Source: an uncultured Campylobacter sp. (GTDB lineage: Bacteria > Campylobacterota > Campylobacteria > Campylobacterales > Campylobacteraceae). From it: a stretch of DNA of 10,097 nucleotides. This document shows, piece after piece, positions 1 through 5,960 of this stretch (the stretch's first letter is position 1; every line of letters starts with the position of its first letter). Made by a program: the position numbers and the translations under genes. The notes under the pieces were generated by a model. It had not been told where the DNA came from and made no database searches. It was given only the letters and a program-made list of their open reading frames with translations. The DNA is taken from assembly GCF_938045775.1 (NCBI RefSeq), contig NZ_CALIBH010000281.1, forward strand, positions 1 through 10,097. Reading direction: 5' to 3'.

Positions 1-1
1 G

Positions 2-1000
2 ATCGGCGATAGAATTTTCGTAGGGATCGAAATCCCCAGCGCCAAGCCTGAGATCGCCGCAGAGCTCAGATCGGCGGTGCAAAAGGCGCTCGGCGCGGAC
101 GTGGAAATTTTAATCAAACAGCCTAAGATCGCCGAGGAAAAGAGCAACTCTCGCAGCGGCAAAAATATCGCGCCGCAGATCAAGCATTTCGTGATGATCA
201 GCAGCGGCAAGGGCGGTGTAGGCAAGAGCACGACGACGCTAAATTTAGCTATCAGCACGGCAAAGCTCGGCAAGAGAGTAGGGATTTTGGATGCCGATAT
301 TTACGGGCCGAATTTGCCGCGAATGCTGGGCGAGGATAAGACGCAAGCAAGCGTCGTTGGCCAGAAGCTAAAGCCGATTTTAAGCCACGGCGTGGAGATG
401 ATGAGCATGGGCGTGCTGATGGAGGAGGGCGCGAGCCTCATCTGGCGCGGCTCGATGATAATGAAAGCGATCGAGCAGCTGCTAAAAGACGTGGCGTGGA
501 GCGATCTGGACGTGCTATTTTTGGATATGCCTCCGGGTACGGGCGATGCGCAGCTTACGCTCGCTCAGAGCGTGCCGGTGACGGCGGGCGTGTGCGTCAC
601 GACGCCGCAGACGGTCGCGCTGGACGACAGCGCGCGCGGGCTTGATATGTTTGAAAAGCTCCACATCCCGATCGCAGGCCTTATCGAGAATATGAGCGGC
701 TTCATCTGCCCGGATAACGGCAAGGAGTACGATATCTTCGGTCGCGGCGGCGCGCAAAAGCTGGCGCAGCGATACAACACCGAAGTAATCGGCGAGATCC
801 CGATCGAGATCGCTATCCGAGAGGGCGGCGACAGCGGCAAGCCGGTAAGCTTCTACGCGCCCGATTCTTTAAGTGCGAAGCGCTACGAAGATGCCGCGCG
901 CAAGCTGTGGGAAAAGATCGAAAAGATCGATCGCGAGGAGCTGGCGGACAACTCCGCGATCCAGCCGGTGATGGACGGCAAGAGCGCCTGCTCGAATTAG
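2..1000 (+). CDS. mrp: Mrp/NBP35-family Fe-S carrier P-loop ATPase (5' end outside window)
   Basis: Cytosolic ATPase of the Mrp/ApbC/NBP35 family, which binds and hands on Fe-S clusters. The frame is open from base 2, so 332 residues are visible and roughly 35 N-terminal ones are missing. The first 45 or so visible residues (GIEIPSAKPEIAAELRSAV, then an EILIKQPKI segment) look like the end of the MIP18/DUF59 domain that precedes the ATPase in this family, so the GTG at 77 is not the start. The deviant Walker A GKGGVGKS lies at 206-229, followed by LDADIYGPNLPRMLG and the DMPPGTGDAQLT switch. The family's ENMS..C..C motif reads ENMSGFICPDNG, so the first cysteine (707-709) is present but the second position is Asn (716-718). 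The gene ends in an extra hydrophilic tail containing one Cys (SACSN). No clear terminator follows. Next to dapD in C. jejuni, as I recall; here separated by 3 kb. Confidence 0.95.
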   Translation: MGDRIFVGIEIPSAKPEIAAELRSAVQKALGADVEILIKQPKIAEEKSNSRSGKNIAPQIKHFVMISSGKGGVGKSTTTLNLAISTAKLGKRVGILDADIYGPNLPRMLGEDKTQASVVGQKLKPILSHGVEMMSMGVLMEEGASLIWRGSMIMKAIEQLLKDVAWSDLDVLFLDMPPGTGDAQLTLAQSVPVTAGVCVTTPQTVALDDSARGLDMFEKLHIPIAGLIENMSGFICPDNGKEYDIFGRGGAQKLAQRYNTEVIGEIPIEIAIREGGDSGKPVSFYAPDSLSAKRYEDAARKLWEKIEKIDREELADNSAIQPVMDGKSACSN

Positions 1001-1892
1001 GGCTTTGGCGGGTGCGGCGTCAAATTTCGCGTGGAATTTCTCGTAAATTTTGCAGATTGAAATTCAACGTGGAATTTAATAGTTTGGAATTTCACGCCTA
1101 ATTTCGCTGCAAATTTTATAATGCTCGCAAAATTCAGATATGCAATCCGTCATAGAATTTTGCCCGTAAATTTCGCGGGTAAAATTTCACGCGGGTTTCG
1201 CGGCTTGGGATTTCGCGCCGAATTTTATAGCTCGAAATTCTGCGTTAAAATTCCGCTGCGATTTTGCCGCGAAATTTTATGGCACCAGTAAAATTTTTGT
1301 GTATAGAATTTCGTGCAGAGGTTGTAGCATTAAATTTTAAAGCTTGAAATTTCGAGCTACAATTTTACCAAGCTTCGTTGTGTGAGGGTTCAGATAAAAT
1401 TCTAAGCGCAGAATTTAACGGCGAAAATTAAATTCCAAACGCGCAATTCAGCGAGGTAAAATTTGCCGTAGAATTCTGCCTTGGAGTTTTAAATGTAAAA
1501 TTTTAAGCATAAAGCTTTGCCGTAGAATTTCAAAATGCAAAATTTATCGCTAAAACTTTGTTTTAAAATTTTAAGATGGGGCTTTAGCGATGAATTTTAG
1601 GCTTGAAATTTTATCGCGTCTAGCTTTTAGTGATAGCCGTAGCATTGCGCTAGTTTAAATTTTATTTCGCCGGGCTTTGTGGCGGTGGAATTTATCTGCG
1701 AAAGCCTCTGTAAAGTTTATTTGGGATGGAATTTTATCTGTAGTGATTACGGAAGGAAATTTTTCGCGCAGCTGAAATTTAAGCAGTTGAAATTTCATTC
1801 GTATAGGCAGGAAGCTAAATCGGCAAAATCTCTAAGCCTAGGACTTTTAGGTTTATGGATTTTACTTTTATACGAAAGAAGAAAGGTCGGTA
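1001..1892. repeat. Non-coding stretch packed with degenerate AATT/RAATTY elements
   Basis: No credible gene in about 890 bases. By hand I find 40 AATT cores between 1023 and 1794, and 36 of them sit inside RAATTY (mostly GAATTT, AAATTT, AAATTC). In 1023-1434 the 25 cores are spaced 11-15 bases apart in 16 of 24 gaps, and five longer gaps (24, 25, 26, 37, 38) are near two or three times that, suggesting a degenerate unit of about 12-13 bases with the consensus RAATTTYGCG plus two or three bases. After 1435 the spacing loosens to 12-51 bases. The short open frames here (907-1101, 1679-1948) merely read the repeat as Lys-Phe/Glu-Phe pairs. Nothing resembling a tRNA, CRISPR or transposase is visible. 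Confidence 0.8.
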
Positions 1893-2918
1893 ATGAGGTT
1901 TTTGATTATTTTGGTGCTTACATTTGCGGCGTTCGCGCAAGAGAGTAATATGCAAAAATGGGCGAAAGAGATTACCGCGGACGCGCAGATCCCGCAGGAT
2001 AAGTTTTTGGCGTTTTATCTGAATAAAGATGAGCCTAAGAAGGTGATTTTCTCTGAAAACGTCGATCGCATCAGCGTCAATTACGAGGGAAATTCCTTCC
2101 ATGAAATTCCATCTCCAAATCTTATGGCGTATTGGGTCGGTGAGTTTAATTTCGACGCAGATGTCGAAAAGATGGTGCTAGGAGATTACGGCTGGTCTAC
2201 GCTGGTAATCGCGGTAGACGGCACGGACGTGCTGGGCGGGACGTCGAGCAATCAAAAGCGCCCGCTTACGTATAAATTTAGCAAGGGCAAGCACAAGATC
2301 GAAGCGTGGTTTTTAAATGACGCGCATTCCAGCGAGCTTTTCGTGGATTTTAAAGATGTAGAGCCCTTTTATCGTCAAAAGGACGCCGTAGCCAAGATCC
2401 CTGCGGATAAGGACTACGATCTGTGGCTGGGCGCGATCTACGAAAGCGCGCAGATGAATAATCGCGTCAAGCTAAATTTAGCCAAATCCGATAAGCCCAT
2501 CGTGCTACTGCTTAGCTCATATCGCGCCGTGGAGTGGGAGATCTCAAATCCGCAAAAGAATGAAATTCTAGCCGTGTTAATTTACAATCCCATTAGTAGC
2601 GTCCGCGGCGTAAGCGGTGCGCTTTACGTCGAGGATTACAGATACACGGAGGCTGCGGATGGGCTTAAATGCGAGTGCATCTCCGGCAATGTCTTTCACT
2701 GCGACGGAAGCGAGATTTATGATATGAACGGGCGCGTAAACGGGATATTTGGCAGAGGCCTAGGGGCGTTTGCCGGCAAGCACGCCGTAAATTCCTTAGA
2801 TCTGCCGGGGCTTGTTATCACTCCAAAAATTTTAGACGAAAGCAAAGCTCGCCTACTCTCGGTGGAAGCGGACCGCAAGAAATGCGAAAGCACACCGATG
2901 GATGATGTGTTTAGGTAG
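1893..2918 (+). CDS. Exported protein of unknown function, 341 aa
   Basis: I do not recognise this as a named family. The start ATG has GAAAGG (1881-1886) six bases upstream and opens a typical signal peptide: MRFLIILVLTFAAFA then QES, with likely cleavage after residue 15 and no lipobox cysteine. Residues about 75-155 (GEFNFDADVEK, then VIAVDGTDVLGG, then KGKHKIEAWFLND) read as an all-beta, carbohydrate- or PA14-like sandwich; this is only an impression. Residues about 200-240 (PIVLLLSSYRAVEWEI, then ILAVLIYNP, then SVRGV) match a pattern I have seen in other bacterial exported proteins of unknown function, in which a strand ends in SSY.PV.W.I. Cysteines at 260, 262, 270 and 331 could pair in the periplasm. 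Composition is native (33 G+C in 2401-2460). It is followed after 27 bases by the membrane gene at 2946, probably co-transcribed. The preceding promoter is unclear. Confidence 0.8.
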   Translation: MRFLIILVLTFAAFAQESNMQKWAKEITADAQIPQDKFLAFYLNKDEPKKVIFSENVDRISVNYEGNSFHEIPSPNLMAYWVGEFNFDADVEKMVLGDYGWSTLVIAVDGTDVLGGTSSNQKRPLTYKFSKGKHKIEAWFLNDAHSSELFVDFKDVEPFYRQKDAVAKIPADKDYDLWLGAIYESAQMNNRVKLNLAKSDKPIVLLLSSYRAVEWEISNPQKNEILAVLIYNPISSVRGVSGALYVEDYRYTEAADGLKCECISGNVFHCDGSEIYDMNGRVNGIFGRGLGAFAGKHAVNSLDLPGLVITPKILDESKARLLSVEADRKKCESTPMDDVFR

Positions 2919-2935
2919 GATGAAATTTAAAATTT

Positions 2936-2940
2936 GGAGG
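2936..2940 (+). promoter_or_regulatory. Shine-Dalgarno that fixes the start at 2946
   Basis: GGAGG lies five bases before ATG 2946. A TTG at 2934 in the same frame overlaps this site and has no ribosome-binding sequence of its own, so 2946 is the start. Confidence 0.8.
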
Positions 2941-2945
2941 AAAAA

Positions 2946-3842
2946 ATGAATAATAAAGATGAAAATAAGATTGAGCCACTAAGTACTTCTGAGAGCAATA
3001 AATCGGAAGATAAAACTGATGTAAAAAACGCCCTAGCCAAAGGCGACTTAGTAGAAAAAAGAGTAACGCAAATGCTTAAGATATGTTCTTTCATAACATC
3101 CATATTTGCATTAATTGGCATTATTGGATTTATTTTTTCTTATATGCGGTATTATGGGTTTTTCACATACGAAATATTTAGTGCGAATCATATTTTGTTA
3201 TTTGCCTTTTTTACATTATTGATTTTTTTAACTATTTTGGCATTATTTGGTTCAACTATAATGTATCTCTATTATAGTTTGCACAAAGATGATAGTAGTA
3301 GAAAAAGTAGAAATTTGTTTATGATATTAGCTTGGACTATTGTTGTTTTTCTGGGAATTGTTCTATATTTTGCGAACCAAGAAAATATTTTTGTGCGTTT
3401 TGTATATTGGAGTAATTGGATAGTAGGTATAATACTATTCATATCATTAATAGTACCTTTTTTACGGCGGTGCTTAAAATATGTATCTGAAATTGAAAAA
3501 GATAGGAAAATTTGGTTTGTAGCTACTATTTTTAGTCTTATTATATGTGGATATGTAAGTTTTCTAATATTTTATCCAAGTACTTTTGTAAATTCTTATG
3601 ATAGTTTTTTAAAATTTTGTGGTTTGGCTTCCGATCGTGTTGAAATTTATCTAAAAAATGAGAACGAATCCGTTATTGGCAAACTAATTTTCGACGACGG
3701 CAAATATGCTTATGTAGAATTTAATCGTACGGATAGCAATTGCGGTGGTATTGATGTTGCTTGTGACCAAACGATAAGAAAAAAAGTCCCTAGCGAGGAT
3801 GTAAGTATTCCTGTTCCGCCAGAGCGACAACAAGATAAGTAG
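2946..3842 (+). CDS. AT-rich multi-spanning membrane protein of unknown function, 298 aa
   Basis: Unrecognised family. A charged, Ser/Lys/Glu-rich cytoplasmic N-terminus (residues 1-43) precedes five hydrophobic segments at about 46-66, 82-111 (long), 124-143, 152-172 and 189-209. A polar C-terminal domain of about 80 residues follows (220-298) with RVEIYLKNENESVIGKLIFD, a CGGIDVAC pair (Cys 266 and 273) and a Pro-rich end. The YMRYYGFFTYEIF stretch after helix 1 resembles the loop of many poorly characterised bacterial inner-membrane proteins. Base composition is far from its neighbours: 3121-3240 holds 28 G+C in 120 bases (23%), while 2401-2460 holds 33 in 60 (55%). The C-terminal third is less extreme. 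Hydrophobic codons explain part of this, but choices such as TTT, ATT and TTA over GC-ending synonyms suggest transfer or a relaxed island. It sits 27 bases after the exported protein and before a hairpin. Confidence 0.8.
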   Translation: MNNKDENKIEPLSTSESNKSEDKTDVKNALAKGDLVEKRVTQMLKICSFITSIFALIGIIGFIFSYMRYYGFFTYEIFSANHILLFAFFTLLIFLTILALFGSTIMYLYYSLHKDDSSRKSRNLFMILAWTIVVFLGIVLYFANQENIFVRFVYWSNWIVGIILFISLIVPFLRRCLKYVSEIEKDRKIWFVATIFSLIICGYVSFLIFYPSTFVNSYDSFLKFCGLASDRVEIYLKNENESVIGKLIFDDGKYAYVEFNRTDSNCGGIDVACDQTIRKKVPSEDVSIPVPPERQQDK

Positions 3843-3888
3843 CCCGAGACAAAATATCAAGAAGTAAAGTAATTTGAAAAACAACTAA

Positions 3889-3922
3889 GAATTTAAAAGT
3901 GCATGTTTTCGCTTTTAAATTC
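3889..3922 (+). terminator. Hairpin after the membrane-protein gene, probable terminator
   Basis: Perfect 11-base inverted repeat GAATTTAAAAG (3889-3899) and CTTTTAAATTC (3912-3922), extended inward by a G-U and a G-C pair to leave an 8-base loop. The stem is AT-rich and lacks an immediate T-run, though T-rich DNA (CCTTTTC, CCCCTTTT) follows within 35 bases. It separates the 1893-3842 pair from the dapD promoter. Confidence 0.55.
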
Positions 3923-3965
3923 CATTCATGCGCCTTTTCAAATCCCCTTTTAAATTAAATTTAGC

Positions 3966-3971
3966 TATACT
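3966..3971 (+). promoter_or_regulatory. Probable -10 element of the dapD promoter
   Basis: TATACT preceded by an AT-rich tract (CTTTTAAATTAAATTTAGC), the arrangement expected for Campylobacter sigma-70 promoters, which lack a clear -35. It places the transcript start near 3978. The ribosome-binding site AAGGA (3991-3995) lies six bases before ATG 4002. Confidence 0.6.
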
Positions 3972-4001
3972 CCCGCGCAATTTTGCGATTAAGGATTAAA
4001 T

Positions 4002-5195
4002 ATGAAAGAGATTAAAAGCCTAAGCGAGCTTCAGGCTTTTGCGGATAAAGTTCGCGCCAAAAAGGGCTACCGCGATCCGATCATGTGGGCGATCGGGCGC
4101 GTATTTAAGGGGCGTGCGGAGGGGCATAAAAGCCTAAGCGTGAATTATGCGCACGTAAATTTTAAAGATGGGCTAGTAAGCGCAGCAGTGCTAATCCATG
4201 CTCTAACCGAATGCGGCGAGGTCGTGGATTTTAGCGGTAGTGAGTGCATCCTTCCGCTAACGCATAAAGCCCTAAAAAAGGCGATCGAGGCTTTAAAATT
4301 TCTACAGCCAGACGCTAAAGAGGGCGCGCACAAAAATTTGCAGGTGCTGCTTGCGGTTAAAGAGGCGATGAAATCGGACGAGCACGCGAGCTTTTGTGCT
4401 AGCTTCATCTTTGAGGATGCCGCGCCAAAAAGCGTCGAGAGCGTCTATCTCAAGCTTTACGCGCTTTCGCTAAATCTCTGCGAACCGCGCACACTCAATC
4501 TAGACGGCGCATTTAGCGTGCTTCCGAACGTCGCATGGGACGAGAACGCCTGCCCGATCGAGCTTTGGTGGCTGCGTGAAAACGAAATTTCTTTAAAAAT
4601 GCAAGGTCGCTATCCACGCATAATCAGCATCGATAAATTTCCGCGCTACCTAAGTCACGTCGTACCGCCGCAAAACGTGCGGATTTTAGATGACGCGAAG
4701 GTGCGTTTGGGTGCGCATATCGCCGCGGGTACGACCGTGATGCCGGGCGCTGCGTATGTGAATTTCAACGCAGGCACGATCGGCAGCGTTATGATCGAGG
4801 GGCGCGTCAGCAGCTCCGTCGTCGTGGGCGAGGGCAGCGACATAGGCGGTGGCGCATCGATTTTGGGCGTGCTAAGCGGCACCAACGGCAATGCCGTGAG
4901 CATCGGCAAGCACTGCTTGCTGGGCGCAAACTCCGTAACGGGCATTCCGCTCGGTGATCGCTGCATCGTGGATGCCGGTATTGCGGTACTTGAGGGTACG
5001 AAGGTTTTCATCGCGCAAAAGGATCGCGAAGCGCTAGCAGCGCTAAATGCGGGCTTTGCGTTCGATCGTGAAATTTATAAAGGGCTTGAGCTTGCCGGGC
5101 TTAGCGGTCTGCACTTCCGACAAAATAGCCAAAGCGGGCAGATTACGGCAAGCGTTAGCAAGCGCGCGATCAAACTCAACGCGGAACTGCATTAA
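4002..5195 (+). CDS. dapD: Tetrahydrodipicolinate N-succinyltransferase
   Basis: Cytosolic enzyme of the succinylase branch of lysine/meso-diaminopimelate synthesis: it transfers succinyl from succinyl-CoA to tetrahydrodipicolinate. The 397-residue product has a long N-terminal region (1-225) and then a left-handed beta-helix of hexapeptide repeats (about 226-335): DDAKVRLGAHIAAGT, VNFNAGTIG, IGGGASILG, IGKHCLLGANSVTGIPLGD. The core VNFNAGTIG...MIEGRVSSSVVVGEGSDIGGGAS matches the DapD type also found in actinobacteria and Pseudomonas rather than the shorter E. coli type; Glu266 of the MIEGR motif corresponds to the glutamate proposed as catalytic in the mycobacterial enzyme (from memory). The length fits campylobacterial DapD. 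The start is supported by AAGGA six bases upstream. It has its own promoter and appears to be transcribed alone. Confidence 0.95.
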   Translation: MKEIKSLSELQAFADKVRAKKGYRDPIMWAIGRVFKGRAEGHKSLSVNYAHVNFKDGLVSAAVLIHALTECGEVVDFSGSECILPLTHKALKKAIEALKFLQPDAKEGAHKNLQVLLAVKEAMKSDEHASFCASFIFEDAAPKSVESVYLKLYALSLNLCEPRTLNLDGAFSVLPNVAWDENACPIELWWLRENEISLKMQGRYPRIISIDKFPRYLSHVVPPQNVRILDDAKVRLGAHIAAGTTVMPGAAYVNFNAGTIGSVMIEGRVSSSVVVGEGSDIGGGASILGVLSGTNGNAVSIGKHCLLGANSVTGIPLGDRCIVDAGIAVLEGTKVFIAQKDREALAALNAGFAFDREIYKGLELAGLSGLHFRQNSQSGQITASVSKRAIKLNAELH

Positions 5196-5209
5196 ATTTA
5201 TAAATTTAA
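5192..5209. repeat. 18-base perfect palindrome over the dapD stop codon
   Basis: TTAAATTTATAAATTTAA is its own reverse complement and includes the TAA stop (5193-5195). In RNA it could fold with a 4-base loop, but it is made only of A and T and is followed by a G-run (CGGGGGG), not a T-run, so a terminator role is doubtful. Confidence 0.6.
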
Positions 5210-5555
5210 ACGGGGGGCGCGGATTGGCTGGAGCTTTTTTTAAACTGCGTTAAATCTATAACTTAAACGGCGAGTTAAAAAAGATGCGGATGATCTCGCC
5301 GCACGCCGCTTTGAGCGAGCGCATGTGATACGTCGCAAAAATTTCAGCTCATAGAATTTCGCGCGGAATTTAAAGAATTTTTGCCGCGATTTAGAAACTT
5401 TCTAGCGGTGATTTGCGGAATTTATGCCACTAATTTAACGCAAGGAATTTTGGCGGCTAGCGGATTTTTGCCGCGCAGAGGGTTCTTAAATTTTAAAAAT
5501 AGATTGAATTTAAAATTTTAATATGATAGATTTCAAATAAAATTAGGAGGTTAAA
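5196..5555. other. Non-coding stretch between dapD and the small exported protein gene
   Basis: About 360 bases without a credible gene. It holds roughly 11 RAATTY hexamers (one per 33 bases), clustered at 5339-5455 (GAATTT and GGAATTT forms) as in the stretch after mrp. A 7-base inverted repeat CGGCGAG/CTCGCCG (5268-5274 and 5295-5301, loop 20) could be the outer part of a weak hairpin. A 10-base inverted repeat AAATTTTAAA/TTTAAAATTT (5488-5497 and 5509-5518) lies just upstream of the next promoter. Confidence 0.6.
5522..5550 (+). promoter_or_regulatory. Promoter -10 and ribosome-binding site for the 5556 operon
   Basis: TATGAT (5522-5527) follows an AT-only tract and would start transcription near 5534. 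AGGAGG (5545-5550) is a perfect Shine-Dalgarno five bases before ATG 5556. The AAATTTTAAA inverted repeat at 5488-5518 sits where a -35 or an operator would be, so it could influence this promoter; that is inference. Confidence 0.5.
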
Positions 5556-5942
5556 ATGAAAAAATTTATACTCGCCCTGTTTGGCGTATTTATCTGCAGC
5601 GCGGCGCTTGCGGGAGATGCCGATGCCGAGCGCTGCAAGGCTTTGGCGGACACCGTAAATGGGCACAGTCACCCCGCGACTAAAAATATAGAGTTGAGCG
5701 CGGCTACATGCGAGGGCGATAAATTTGTAATTCCCACGATTCTAAAAAATGAAATTTGGGACAAAGTAGATCCCAAAATCAAGCAAAATTTTGAAAGCAT
5801 TTTGCGCGCCAACAGGCAAAAGGACGTCTGCGCGATGATGAAAGCGGGCGGTCTAAAGCGCATAGGCGTACGAGAATTTCTGCAAAGCGGCGAAAAAATC
5901 GCCGATCTGACCTACACGCACAGCGATTGCGGCTTAGAGTAA
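5556..5942 (+). CDS. Small exported cysteine-containing protein, unknown function
   Basis: 128 residues; I do not recognise the family. MKKFILALFGVFICSAALA is a clear Sec signal peptide with cleavage expected after Ala19 (ALA then GDADAE). The mature part of about 109 residues has four cysteines (27, 52, 92, 125), enough for two periplasmic disulfides, and a small His motif GHSHP (His37, His39) plus His122 near the last Cys. The spacing Cys27...Cys52...Cys92...Cys125, with amphipathic helices such as PKIKQNFESILRAN between, suggests a compact helical fold. The start is certain: perfect AGGAGG at the right distance. The gene ends 18 bases before the cation exporter at 5961, which has its own ribosome-binding site, so the two are probably co-transcribed; a metal-related role is suggested only by that context. 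Confidence 0.8.
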   Translation: MKKFILALFGVFICSAALAGDADAERCKALADTVNGHSHPATKNIELSAATCEGDKFVIPTILKNEIWDKVDPKIKQNFESILRANRQKDVCAMMKAGGLKRIGVREFLQSGEKIADLTYTHSDCGLE

Positions 5943-5960
5943 AATTTCAAAGGAGAGATA

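Noticed and set aside
77..1000. GTG at 77 as the mrp start
   Set aside because: The frame is open to base 2 and the upstream codons continue the expected N-terminal domain, so the gene begins before the window.
907..1101. 64-codon frame crossing the mrp stop
   Set aside because: Its first part is mrp read in another frame and its tail is the AATT repeat read as LKF/VEF/LEF; no ribosome-binding site.
1022..1795. CRISPR array
   Set aside because: The repeated element is only 6-10 bases, degenerate, with 5-8 base spacers; no 28-37 base repeat and no cas genes.
1679..1948. 89-codon frame before the exported protein
   Set aside because: It is a reading of the repeat (VEF, WNF, RKF, LKF) and runs over the well-supported signal-peptide gene at 1893.
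1815..2102. 95-codon frame on the minus strand
   Set aside because: Antisense to the start of the exported-protein gene; no family resemblance or ribosome-binding site.
4655..5011. 118-codon frame on the minus strand inside dapD
   Set aside because: Shadow of the regular hexapeptide repeats of dapD, rich in Pro/Ser/Thr as expected for the complement.
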